Shown: positions 9,041 through 16,353, counted from the first letter of the stretch. The stretch is DNA of 46,931 bases from CAJXVY01 sp965657575 (GCA_965657575.1 CBFHOK010000011.1:1-46931), one strand, 5' to 3'. The notes: generated by a model not told the origin, from the sequence alone. Made by a program: numbers and translations.

Positions 9041-10163
9041 TTCGCTCAACCGCCTGCTCGATGATCTCTGGATAGGTTCCGATATTCATTCGAGCAAAAC
9101 CCTTATAACCCTGATCGTCTATCGAGTGATCACTTCCTGCGACCAAAGAAACTTTTGCCTTTTCTAAAATCTCCGCCGCTGGGTTCTCTAGGCCCAGCTT
9201 TTCAAGATTCAGCCAAGCAAGATAGGTGGCGTTTTCTTCGAAGGTTTCGGCCCAATGTTGTTCTGCTAGAAGGTTATTCAACACTAGGAAGTTGGATTCG
9301 ATCTTGGAAACAGTCTCACTAAGCCAACCATCAGAATCGTTGAAGCTTGCAATCATCGCAGCAATGCCAAGGATTGAGGTTCTGTAGGGAACCGCCATTG
9401 GAAGTTTCTCCAAAGCCTTCGATTTCAATGCCGCTGACTCAAAAGAAATAAGACCGCCTTTGACACCTGCTGTGTTGAAGCTTTTTGAGCTGGAGGTGAT
9501 GGTAATACCAGCCTCTCTCGCCTGATCGCTTACCGATGCAAATGGGATGAATTTCGTGCCGGAGTGAGTAAGCGGTGCGTGTATTTCATCTGCTAAAACA
9601 ACTACGTTGTATTTTTCGGCAAGTGAAGCAATCTCGACCAGTTCTTCTCGGCTGTGAACGGCTCCTACCGGGTTATGTGGGGAGCAGAGAAGGTAGACGT
9701 CAACACCCTCTTGGAATCGCTTCTCAATCGAATCCAGGTCCAGTTCCCACCTCCTGCCAGTCAATTGCAGAGGGGCATCAACGATTTGGTTTTTGGATTC
9801 CGCAATCCACTTTTTGAACGAAGCATAGATAGGGCTATTTACTAAGACTTTTCCGCCATCTGGAATCAACGAGCGCAATAGTTCAACGCCTGCAACCCCA
9901 ACATCGGTTGCCGGAAAAACCAGCTCTGGGTTTGGAGAGAAGCCCCAGTGTCGAGTTGAAAACCTGCTGAAGGAGTTCCCCAGTTCCGGAAGCGGAAAAG
10001 CATATCCAAGATCGTCATTTTCAATCATCGAAATAAGTGATGCCTTGATTGCTGGGCTGATTGGAAAATCCATCTCAGCAACGTGCATCGGGATCACATC
10101 ATCAGCAAACCTTTGCCACTTAACGCTTTTTCTTTTTCTCAGGTGAGCTAACTTGTCATTCAT
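9015..10163 (-). CDS. PatB/MalY-type PLP-dependent aminotransferase or C-S lyase
   Basis: Fold-type I PLP enzyme of the MalY/PatB group (382 aa), which includes cystathionine beta-lyases and aminotransferases. Visible motifs are NPVG (164-167), the PLP-interacting Asp in ADEIH (about 192) and the Schiff-base Lys227 in SSSKSFN. The substrate cannot be told from sequence. Its ATG overlaps the stop of the upstream retinal-forming dioxygenase (ATGA at 10160-10163), which is unusual for a sulfur-amino-acid enzyme. Its 3' end overlaps crtEb by 26 bp. Confidence 0.9.
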   Translation of the reverse strand: MNDKLAHLRKRKSVKWQRFADDVIPMHVAEMDFPISPAIKASLISMIENDDLGYAFPLPELGNSFSRFSTRHWGFSPNPELVFPATDVGVAGVELLRSLIPDGGKVLVNSPIYASFKKWIAESKNQIVDAPLQLTGRRWELDLDSIEKRFQEGVDVYLLCSPHNPVGAVHSREELVEIASLAEKYNVVVLADEIHAPLTHSGTKFIPFASVSDQAREAGITITSSSKSFNTAGVKGGLISFESAALKSKALEKLPMAVPYRTSILGIAAMIASFNDSDGWLSETVSKIESNFLVLNNLLAEQHWAETFEENATYLAWLNLEKLGLENPAAEILEKAKVSLVAGSDHSIDDQGYKGFARMNIGTYPEIIEQAVERISALAKSR

Positions 10164-11101
10164 CGCAACGCCCTAACATCCAGTCTTGCGGTAAGCGCCA
10201 TGTGTGGCACCGTGAGTGCCCAGATTACAACCAAAAGTATCCATAGCAACTCACTACTCAAATTCAAACCAATGGTGAGCCCCAGGCCAATGGTGAAAAC
10301 AATTACCAGCACCAATGCTGGAAGTCCTGCATTCACTGAAGACCAAAAAGCCTTCAGTGTTTGGTTTGAATTGTGGGCTCTGACCGAGCTTGGAAGTTCC
10401 AGGCTCAGCCTGCCAGTGTGCCTGAGCGCGTGCCAAAGACCAAAGTAAAAAGCAAAGGCAACAAGAGGTGGGGCAGTCAATGAAATCACCAATAGCAATC
10501 CAAGATCAAAAGCATTATCAAAACGTTTTCTAATCAGCATCCAGCTGATTGCAATAACGGCAATGGCAATCATGCCGAAATATAGAAAGCTTTCAAAAAC
10601 CCCGGCCCAGCCAATAAGAGCTGGGTTCACAGCCCGCAAAGCCTCAGCGCTTTGCTGGTTGACAAGTGGTATCAACACCGGTGTAAAACCAGCCGCTAAA
10701 GCGTAAGGAATTTTAGGAAAGCTTGACTTATTCGATCTGGAGTCAATTTCAGAAATAAATGCTGCATCTCCGATGCCAAAGTGAATAGCACTCATCAAAA
10801 CAACAAGCTGAAAGCCCAAAAGGTTTGCCGAGAGGATAAGCCAAATGGCTAGACCGACAACCGTTAGATAACCGGTAAGAAAAATAACCATACGCAGCGA
10901 TGCCATTTTCGGAACGGTTACCAGGTGATCAACCGCACCATGAGGAATGCCAACAGCGAGAGCAAGGAGAGCCAGCACGACCTGCGCTTCAATTGAAAGC
11001 CCGCCGGTGGCCAGATGGAAAAAACCAACCAGAATTCCAAATAGAATGCCTATGCGAGAAGTTAGACGCAAACGGTTTAGAAGCTTTAGTTCAGATTCCA
11101 T
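10160..11101 (-). CDS. blh: Brp/Blh-family beta-carotene 15,15'-dioxygenase (retinal-forming)
   Basis: Integral membrane non-heme iron enzyme that cleaves beta-carotene into two retinals. Family histidine motifs are all present: FFHLATGG, GIPHGAVDHL, AIHFGIGDAAF, FGLWHALRHTGRL and VPHMALTARLD, spread over about eight hydrophobic helices. The frame can be opened at a GTG at 11122. I prefer the ATG at 11099-11101 (313 aa) because TAAAAT ends 7 nt before it, as for a leaderless mRNA, and neither start has a Shine-Dalgarno. It is divergent from a second lycopene cyclase pair, which would supply its substrate. Retinal production implies a rhodopsin elsewhere in the genome. Confidence 0.92.
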   Translation of the reverse strand: MESELKLLNRLRLTSRIGILFGILVGFFHLATGGLSIEAQVVLALLALAVGIPHGAVDHLVTVPKMASLRMVIFLTGYLTVVGLAIWLILSANLLGFQLVVLMSAIHFGIGDAAFISEIDSRSNKSSFPKIPYALAAGFTPVLIPLVNQQSAEALRAVNPALIGWAGVFESFLYFGMIAIAVIAISWMLIRKRFDNAFDLGLLLVISLTAPPLVAFAFYFGLWHALRHTGRLSLELPSSVRAHNSNQTLKAFWSSVNAGLPALVLVIVFTIGLGLTIGLNLSSELLWILLVVIWALTVPHMALTARLDVRALR

Positions 11102-11108
11102 ATAGAGG

Positions 11109-11114
11109 ATTTTA
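11109..11114 (-). promoter_or_regulatory. Predicted -10 (TAAAAT) of blh, leaderless
   Basis: Minus-strand TAAAAT lies 7 nt before the blh ATG. A CGGACT hexamer 18 nt further upstream keeps the GAC core of a -35. The element lies between the blh and crtYc-like starts. Confidence 0.5.
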
Positions 11115-11139
11115 GAAGCCACCGGGAAAGTGAGTCCGC

Positions 11140-11496
11140 TTGTTTGGAGAATGGTCCTACATGGCCATGCTGGGTTTTGTGGTTGTTGCCTCGTGGTGGC
11201 TGGAGATTGCGTTCAACACCAGAGTCATCAGAGACCCAAAAAGGGTATTGAAAACGCTTGCCATTGTGGTGCCGTTTTTTGTTCTCTGGGATGCATATGC
11301 AATCGCCGAAGGTCACTGGTTTTTTGACCCTGAACAAACACTTGGAATCTATGGACCTCTGGACATCCCTCTCGAGGAATACCTGTTTTTCATAATCATC
11401 CCCATTGCAGCCATGTTGACCCTCGAGGGAGTTAGAAACTTCCTACCAACAGTTCAGAGGTGGATCGCTAGGTCTAGAAAGGTCAGGAGCAACTAA
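11140..11496 (+). CDS. crtYc: Second lycopene cyclase, CrtYc-type subunit
   Basis: Membrane protein of 118 aa with about three helices. It has the WDAYAIAEGHWFFDPEQTLGI stretch and the acidic IPLEEYLFF motif typical of the first subunit of actinobacterial lycopene beta-cyclases. It is clearly diverged from the crtYe at 7576. Starts are ambiguous: TTG at 11140, or ATG at 11161 with GGAGA about 10 nt upstream; an in-frame TGA at 11131 excludes anything longer. It overlaps the next gene by one base (TAATG). Divergent placement next to blh suggests it forms the beta-carotene cleaved by Blh. Confidence 0.85.
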   Translation: MFGEWSYMAMLGFVVVASWWLEIAFNTRVIRDPKRVLKTLAIVVPFFVLWDAYAIAEGHWFFDPEQTLGIYGPLDIPLEEYLFFIIIPIAAMLTLEGVRNFLPTVQRWIARSRKVRSN

Positions 11497-11795
11497 TGCC
11501 CTATTTCCTGCTTGCCCAAATTGCCATAGTTGCAGTTGTCCTAGCTGAGATATTTATTTTCAAAACAGGTCTTTTTTCAGATGTCCGTTTCTGGTTGGCC
11601 TACGGAATCGTAGTTTTCTTCCAACTGCTGACCAATGGCTACCTGACCTTCAATGAAATCGTCACCTACAACCCGGAGGCTATTGGTGGGACAAGGGTTG
11701 CCTACGCACCCGTCGAAGACCTGTTTTTTGGTTTTGCACTAGTGACAATGACGATGTTGGTCTGGAGCAAAATAAAACCCTCCAGAGGGGAATAG
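11496..11795 (+). CDS. crtYd: Second lycopene cyclase, CrtYd-type subunit
   Basis: The 99-aa partner subunit shows three hydrophobic helices, the NGYLTFNEIVTYNP segment and the acidic APVEDLFFGFALVTMTMLVW motif of the CrtYd family. Its ATG shares one base with the preceding stop (TAATG at 11493-11498), so both subunits are co-translated. With the upstream gene it forms a second complete heterodimeric cyclase in the same locus, presumably lycopene to beta-carotene. Confidence 0.86.
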   Translation: MPYFLLAQIAIVAVVLAEIFIFKTGLFSDVRFWLAYGIVVFFQLLTNGYLTFNEIVTYNPEAIGGTRVAYAPVEDLFFGFALVTMTMLVWSKIKPSRGE

Positions 11796-11823
11796 CCAAA
11801 GACCCTGCGAGCTTATTAAGCAT

Positions 11824-12288
11824 ATGAGCAAATTAGAGCCAGGCGGCAAAGCACCAGAATTCAAAGCCCTTGACAGCGAGGAAAACGAAGTTTCCTCGGA
11901 TAGTTTTTCGGGTCAAAAAACCATTTTGTATTTCTATCCAGCAGCCGGAACGCCCGGCTGCACAAACCAGGCATGTGATTTCAGAGATAACCTCAACTCT
12001 CTAAAATCCCTAGGCTTCACCGTTATCGGTGTTAGCCCCGACAAGCCAGCAAAGCTTGCGAAGTTTAAAGAAAAAGAGAGCCTGAACTTTCCATTGTTAT
12101 CAGACCCTGAAAACGAGATACAGAAGAATTACGGGGCTTATGGATTGAAAAAGATGTACGGAAAAGAGTACGAGGGAACTATTCGCTCTACTTTCGTGAT
12201 TGGCGAGGATGGAAACATCGAGCACGCGTTTTATAACGTCAAAGCCAAGGGACACGTCGAGATGCTAAGAAAGCAGTTGGGCTTCTAA
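11824..12288 (+). CDS. bcp: Thioredoxin-dependent peroxiredoxin, Bcp/PrxQ type (two-Cys)
   Basis: Reduces hydrogen peroxide and organic hydroperoxides with thioredoxin. The 154-aa protein carries the peroxidatic site AAGTPGCTNQAC with Cys46, and Cys51 five residues on as the resolving cysteine of atypical two-Cys PrxQ enzymes. VSPDK and IRSTFVI family segments follow. It has no clear Shine-Dalgarno and starts 28 bp after crtYd. Placement beside carotenoid genes fits photo-oxidative stress protection, which is inference. Confidence 0.94.
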   Translation: MSKLEPGGKAPEFKALDSEENEVSSDSFSGQKTILYFYPAAGTPGCTNQACDFRDNLNSLKSLGFTVIGVSPDKPAKLAKFKEKESLNFPLLSDPENEIQKNYGAYGLKKMYGKEYEGTIRSTFVIGEDGNIEHAFYNVKAKGHVEMLRKQLGF

Positions 12289-12294
12289 ATTCAG

Positions 12295-12300
12295 TAGGGT
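12295..12300 (+). promoter_or_regulatory. Predicted -10 (TAGGGT), leaderless start of the 81-aa membrane gene
   Basis: TAGGGT is followed by 7 nt and then ATG at 12308; no Shine-Dalgarno is seen between. The fit to TANNNT is correct but the hexamer is GC-rich, so the call is weaker than the others. Confidence 0.35.
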
Positions 12301-12307
12301 TTTAGTC

Positions 12308-12553
12308 ATGAGTGAAAAACCCAAGAAGGCCAAAAAGCCGCTGCAACCAGAAGACAGTCCAAAAGCCCTAGCGGGAGTCAACCTAGGAATCGGCCTATCG
12401 GTATTGCTGGTGGCGGTTGTAAGCGGGATTTTCGTAACCACCAATATCAACGTTCAGGGCTATGGTCCGCAGGACTATGTTGGGGTTGTTGGTCTCACAA
12501 TCCTCGGTCTTTATCTGACCATCAAAGGCCTACGCGGGCGCAAAGAAAAATAA
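12308..12553 (+). CDS. Small membrane protein, two helices, function unknown
   Basis: The 81-aa product has a Lys/Pro-rich cytoplasmic N-terminus (about residues 1-20), a helix at about 23-45, a short polar loop and a second helix at about 55-74, ending in a basic tail (RGRKEK). I do not recognise a family. The coding look is good (lysine-rich ends, positive-inside pattern). It lies between bcp and another tiny membrane protein, upstream of tRNA-Lys. The small overlapping minus-strand frame at 12265-12450 looks like a shadow. Confidence 0.7.
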   Translation: MSEKPKKAKKPLQPEDSPKALAGVNLGIGLSVLLVAVVSGIFVTTNINVQGYGPQDYVGVVGLTILGLYLTIKGLRGRKEK

Positions 12554-12596
12554 TCCATAACTCGATAGCATTAGAGCTAACTGGAAGGGACTTCTG

Positions 12597-12731
12597 ATGG
12601 ATCACGAGATGACAATCAACATGAACCTGTCAACAATCCTGATTGCCGTCAACGCAGTCGGCATCATTGGATTTTTCGGACTGATTCTTTATTTGAGCGC
12701 AAACGCAATCTTTGGAAAGAAAACCCAGTAA
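12597..12731 (+). CDS. 44-residue single-helix membrane micropeptide
   Basis: ATG at 12597 opens a 44-codon frame ending TAA at 12729-12731. It has one hydrophobic helix at about residues 12-37 between a polar N-terminus (MDHEMTINMN) and a basic tail (GKKTQ). AAGGGA 8 nt upstream is a good ribosome-binding site, which argues for a real gene despite the size. It is followed 3 bp later by tRNA-Lys on the other strand. Function unknown. Confidence 0.6.
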   Translation: MDHEMTINMNLSTILIAVNAVGIIGFFGLILYLSANAIFGKKTQ

Positions 12732-12734
12732 AAG

Positions 12735-12807
<73 letters not shown>

Positions 12808-12881
12808 ATCAGCGTAAAAGCTTAGCACCATTCGCCACTCACGCTAAGGGCGAACTAACCAACCCCACAAAGAATTTTCAA

Positions 12882-12887
12882 TAGAGT
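12882..12887 (+). promoter_or_regulatory. Predicted -10 (TAGAGT) of the second bcp-like gene, leaderless
   Basis: TAGAGT is followed by 7 nt and then ATG at 12895. There is no Shine-Dalgarno in the preceding 20 nt. The -35 is not obvious. Confidence 0.45.
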
Positions 12888-12894
12888 TTTATGT

Positions 12895-13380
12895 ATGGGA
12901 AACGAATCAACTGTTGTGGAGCAACTGGAGCCTGGTCAGCAGGCGCCTGATTTTGTGATTCCCAATCAAGACGGTCTAATGCGATCTCTTGAGGACTTTC
13001 AGGGCAAAGGTCTAATTCTTTATTTCTTCCCCGCTGCTGCATCCCCGGGTTGCTCAAAAGAAGCCAGTGATTTCGATGAAAACTTTGAGCGCTTCAGCGA
13101 ACTTGGCTATCAGATAGTGGGCATATCACCGGACAAGGTAGAGAGACTAAAGGGATTCCACGAGGTTTTGGAGCTCAAGTTTGACCTACTGAGTGATTTC
13201 TCAACTGCAGTCCACAGACAGTTTGGAGCTTGGGGAGATAAAAGCGTATTTGGAAGGCTTTATAAAGGCGTTCTGAGATCAACGATGATTATTGACCCAG
13301 ATGGAAAAATCCTGCACGCGATGTATGGGGTGAAATCAACCGGACACGTTGAACATCTGTTGGAGCTTTTGGACAGCTAG
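12895..13380 (+). CDS. Bcp/PrxQ-type peroxiredoxin paralogue with a single cysteine
   Basis: A 161-aa paralogue of the 11824 peroxiredoxin with the same fold pattern (PGQQAPDF, YFFPAAASPGCS, GISPDK, LRSTMIIDPDGK). The peroxidatic Cys53 is kept. The resolving position five residues later is Ser58, and no other cysteine exists in the protein. It would have to work as a one-Cys enzyme with an external thiol, or serve another role. Its TAG overlaps the stop of the convergent gene in the tetramer CTAG (13377-13380). Confidence 0.9.
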   Translation: MGNESTVVEQLEPGQQAPDFVIPNQDGLMRSLEDFQGKGLILYFFPAAASPGCSKEASDFDENFERFSELGYQIVGISPDKVERLKGFHEVLELKFDLLSDFSTAVHRQFGAWGDKSVFGRLYKGVLRSTMIIDPDGKILHAMYGVKSTGHVEHLLELLDS

Positions 13381-13748
13381 TCCTGGTTAGCAAGCTCTCT
13401 TCCGGTATTTCTGCTCAGCAGAATAATCAGAGCAATAATCGCAGGCCCCAGCAACACCCAACCCATCACTAGATCCCCTGGAATTAGAGCAAGGCCCAAA
13501 ATGACAGTCAATATCTCAGCCACCACCGCACTTGAAAAAGCCCAGCGCTTTTTTTGATAAACCCCACTCGCTGTAGCAGCCAGCCAGCCCACTGCAGCAA
13601 CCATGACCAACAAAAGCGATATAGCACTCACGAGGTCTTCACTGCCCAGGGTCAAAAACTCATAGACCCATAAACCGGTCAGAACGGCAACACCGAGGGT
13701 TTGGATTGTGATGATTGCCAATAATGCAACTAATTGAGCTGACCGCAT
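13377..13748 (-). CDS. Small integral membrane protein, about four helices, function unknown
   Basis: The 123-aa product is strongly hydrophobic, with helices at about 5-30, 38-60, 68-90 and 94-112, a polar QKKRW loop and a C-terminal RNTGRELANQD tail. The pattern resembles the many four-helix membrane proteins of actinobacteria, but I cannot name a family. The ATG at 13746-13748 has GAGGA 6 nt upstream. It is divergent from whiB1 and convergent with the single-Cys peroxiredoxin. Confidence 0.8.
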   Translation of the reverse strand: MRSAQLVALLAIITIQTLGVAVLTGLWVYEFLTLGSEDLVSAISLLLVMVAAVGWLAATASGVYQKKRWAFSSAVVAEILTVILGLALIPGDLVMGWVLLGPAIIALIILLSRNTGRELANQD

Positions 13749-13804
13749 AATTTTCCTCTAACTATTGCTTTCGGTGGAGGACTGTGAAAACATTTCCAAC
13801 GTTA

Positions 13805-13836
13805 CTTTGCAAACGGCAAAGTCGGCAAATACCGAC
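13805..13836 (+). promoter_or_regulatory. Two tandem inverted repeats in the whiB1 leader
   Basis: CTTTGC-N5-GCAAAG (13805-13821) is followed, sharing one base, by GTCGG-N6-CCGAC (13821-13836). Both arms are perfect. They end 8 nt before AAGGA, the likely whiB1 ribosome-binding site. They could be RNA hairpins in the leader or protein-binding sites in the promoter; the transcription start is not known. Confidence 0.4.
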
Positions 13837-13860
13837 GGCGACCAAGGAATAACAAAACAT

Positions 13861-14115
13861 ATGGACATGTCTTGGCTAAACGAGGCTCGATGCCTCAATG
13901 AAGATCCAGAACTCTTCTTCCCGGTAGGGAACACCGGCCCCGCTCTGGAGCAAATCGAACAAGCCAAAGCAATCTGTCGACAATGTGACGTTGCAGCTCA
14001 GTGTCTTGAATATGCAATTCGTGAAAACCAGGACACTGGTGTTTGGGGTGGTCTCAGTGAAGACGAGCGTCGCTCACTCAAGCGCAAGTATGCAAGAGCC
14101 CGCAGGGCTGGATAA
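13861..14115 (+). CDS. whiB1: WhiB-family iron-sulfur transcription regulator (WhiB1 type)
   Basis: [4Fe-4S] nitric-oxide-sensitive regulator; WhiB1 is essential in mycobacteria and binds the housekeeping sigma factor. From ATG 13861 the product is 84 aa with four cluster cysteines: C11, C39, C42 and C48 (CxxC-x5-C). The turn motif GVWGGL is at 60-65, followed by a basic C-terminus. The N-terminal half closely follows the WhiB1 pattern (CLNEDPELFFPVGN). The frame is open back to TTG 13765, but AAGGA at 13844-13848 and normal family length favour 13861. The neighbour pdtaS, tail-to-tail 9 bp away, matches the mycobacterial order. Confidence 0.93.
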   Translation: MDMSWLNEARCLNEDPELFFPVGNTGPALEQIEQAKAICRQCDVAAQCLEYAIRENQDTGVWGGLSEDERRSLKRKYARARRAG

Positions 14116-14124
14116 CTGAGCCGA

Positions 14125-15558
14125 CTAACAGGGAATAGATAATTTAACCCTTGTTCCACCTCTAATTGGTGCCGTCCAAGTAATTGTTCCCCGAAGCTCT
14201 CCTTCGACCAGGCTTCTAATGATCTGCGTTCCCAAACCAGAACCTTCTTTGCCCTCTGGCATTCCAATCCCGTCATCGGTGACCTCGACATCTAGCCTTT
14301 GAGCGTCTCTGTGGACGGTAACTGTGACAATGCCACTTCTATCCCTCAGCCCATGCTCAACCGCATTTGAAACAATTTCTGTCAATGCAATTGCCAGCGG
14401 TGTGGCTCGCTCACTTGGGATCACTCCGAATTCGCCCTCGATTTTGGTCTCAACGGTTGCGCGGTAGCTTGCGAACAACTCCCCCACCAATCGAAGAATC
14501 TGCTGGAAAACGCTGTCGAATTCGACATCCTGCTGACTCACCTCACTCAACGCCTCGTGAACTAAACCAATAGCGTTCACTCGTCGAAGTGCTTGCTGCA
14601 GTGAGTCTTTGACTTCCGGGCTGTCTGATTTGCGAGCTTGGATTTTTAGAAGACTTGAAACTGTCTGCAAGTTATTTTTAACCCGATGGTGGATCTCGCG
14701 AATGGTGACATCTTTTGTGATTAGTTCGCGCTCACGGTCTCTTAGCTGAGTGACGTCTCTAACAAGGATCAGCCCACCTATTCGCTCGCCTTCCTTTTTT
14801 AGTGGAATTGAGCGAATAGAAATCGTTGCGTTGAGGGTGCTGAGATCGCTTCTCCAGCTATCTTTAGCACTCAGCACCATCGGTAACCCCTCATCGACTT
14901 GCAGTAGAGACTTATTTCCCTTGACTGCAAGTTCGGCAAGAATTTCACCTTCCAACTCCCCATCAATCCCGGCTCTGTTAAATGCACTCAGAGCGTTGGG
15001 GCTTGCGAAGGTGACTCTTCCTTCACTGTCGACTCTGATAAGCCCGTCATTGGCCCTTGGGGCACCTCTTCGTGGACCTGTTCCAGCGTCTTTGTTTGGG
15101 AAATCGCCAGTGGCAACCATGTTTAGAAGGTCATTTGCACATGACAGGTAAGCCTTTTCAAGCTTGTTTGAATAAAATCCAGCTCTATTCGAAGTGTGAC
15201 GGGTGATAACAGCTATTGGTTTTTTATCAGGAGACATCACCGGTATTGCAGTCAGTTGATCTGGGTTGTCATAGTCTCGAGATCCAGCTGAAGTCGATAT
15301 TGCTTGGGTTTTCCAAGCCAGCTCAATCTGAATCTCCCAGTTTCTCTGAGGGAAATTTCCAGTTATATCCCTATAAAACCTTGTTGCAGCTGAAGATGGT
15401 CTTGCGTGACCAGCTGCAATAAAGCCGTTATCTGTCGGCACCCACATAACCAGATCGGCAAATGCCAGGTCAGCAATCAGCTGCCAATCGGCCATCAATG
15501 CCTCTAGCCAGACGACGCTTGATGAATCAACAACAGTTTTTTGCCAGAAATTGGTCAC
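14125..15558 (-). CDS. pdtaS: PdtaS-type sensor histidine kinase
   Basis: Soluble kinase of the HisKA_2 class (477 aa); in mycobacteria PdtaS phosphorylates the ANTAR antiterminator PdtaR. An N-terminal GAF-like domain (about 20-150) is followed by a linker, a PAS-like domain (about 170-275), the phosphoacceptor region IREIHHRVKNNLQ (His290/His291) and a HATPase domain with NAVEHG, DDGIGMP and GSGLGTQI. The start is GTG; TAGACT ends 6 nt upstream and overlaps the stop of the upstream gene, suggesting a leaderless mRNA. The regulator gene is not in the window. Confidence 0.93.
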   Translation of the reverse strand: MTNFWQKTVVDSSSVVWLEALMADWQLIADLAFADLVMWVPTDNGFIAAGHARPSSAATRFYRDITGNFPQRNWEIQIELAWKTQAISTSAGSRDYDNPDQLTAIPVMSPDKKPIAVITRHTSNRAGFYSNKLEKAYLSCANDLLNMVATGDFPNKDAGTGPRRGAPRANDGLIRVDSEGRVTFASPNALSAFNRAGIDGELEGEILAELAVKGNKSLLQVDEGLPMVLSAKDSWRSDLSTLNATISIRSIPLKKEGERIGGLILVRDVTQLRDRERELITKDVTIREIHHRVKNNLQTVSSLLKIQARKSDSPEVKDSLQQALRRVNAIGLVHEALSEVSQQDVEFDSVFQQILRLVGELFASYRATVETKIEGEFGVIPSERATPLAIALTEIVSNAVEHGLRDRSGIVTVTVHRDAQRLDVEVTDDGIGMPEGKEGSGLGTQIIRSLVEGELRGTITWTAPIRGGTRVKLSIPC

Positions 15559-15564
15559 TGAGAA

Positions 15565-15570
15565 AGTCTA
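15565..15570 (-). promoter_or_regulatory. Predicted -10 (TAGACT) of pdtaS, leaderless
   Basis: Minus-strand TAGACT is 6 nt before the pdtaS GTG. Its TAG is also the stop codon of the upstream ParA-like gene. The same hexamer serves the predicted ilvD and secA promoters. Confidence 0.45.
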
Positions 15571-16353
15571 TCCAGAGGAGTCAAACCTGTTTTGCAGCAA
15601 CTGCCTGATCATCGTGCTGATTGAGCTTTTCTTGGACACCTCGCCAGCCGAGCACCCCTTGGCAATTGCTTGAACCAGATAGTCATCCTCTTCAACAACA
15701 GCCTGTAAAGGTTTACCGGTCATCTCTGCTATCAGTGATTTGAGACCTTTTTTGCCTCCGGCTCCCAAACTTCCCGGTCGATAGAAATTGGCTACCAGCT
15801 CACCTGAGACGGATAGCCAGAAAAGTTTGGCAATACCTTCGGGGTCTGCTCTGAAGACCCCATAAAGCTCATCACTTGAGCTCATTAGCTCCTGTTGCAG
15901 GGAAAAAACTTGACTGTTTAACTCTTGAGAAACCAAAGGCCCAATATCGATAACTAGCTCATCAAACCAGCTCTTCAAAACCTCAACCAGCAGCCCAACA
16001 GACTCAGTATCGATAGACCGAAATCTGCCCGATACTGGCAAGCCAGCCATAAAGCTCAGGCTTTTTGTCAGTTCACTGTCAACAATCAGTTCATTGATGT
16101 TTGATGCATCTAGCCTTTGCTGACTCGCAAGCCTGAGACCTGCCTGCAAACCACTTGGGTAGTTATCGATTGCAAGGTAAACCATTAGTGACGGATCTTT
16201 CAGGTCAAAATCAATCAAAAGTGTTTTTCTACCTAACTCAGCCAATTGCCTTGCATACTCAAGGCTGAAACTCGTTGCACCGCTGGCTCCGGTCCCCCAG
16301 AAACCAGTGACCTGCGATGGTGCTTCGTGAACTATCCTTTTGTCCTTTTTCAT
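15568..16353 (-). CDS. ParA/MinD-like (CpaE-type) protein with a degenerate P-loop
   Basis: The 261-aa protein has the layout of actinobacterial CpaE/septum-site-like ATPases: a P-loop position at 20-28 (GTGASGATS), a Walker A'-like LLIDFDLKDPSL, and later FDELVIDIGPL as Walker B. The P-loop lysine is replaced by Ala26 and the ParA signature lysine is also missing, so ordinary ATP hydrolysis is doubtful. It overlaps the SAF-domain gene by ATGA (16350-16353), making a fixed pair. No Flp or Tad pilus genes are nearby. The precise role is unknown. Confidence 0.75.
   Translation of the reverse strand: MKKDKRIVHEAPSQVTGFWGTGASGATSFSLEYARQLAELGRKTLLIDFDLKDPSLMVYLAIDNYPSGLQAGLRLASQQRLDASNINELIVDSELTKSLSFMAGLPVSGRFRSIDTESVGLLVEVLKSWFDELVIDIGPLVSQELNSQVFSLQQELMSSSDELYGVFRADPEGIAKLFWLSVSGELVANFYRPGSLGAGGKKGLKSLIAEMTGKPLQAVVEEDDYLVQAIAKGCSAGEVSKKSSISTMIRQLLQNRFDSSG

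Noticed and set aside
12265..12450. 61-codon minus-strand frame over the small membrane gene
   Set aside because: No ribosome-binding site, and the plus-strand frame has a clear two-helix membrane pattern.
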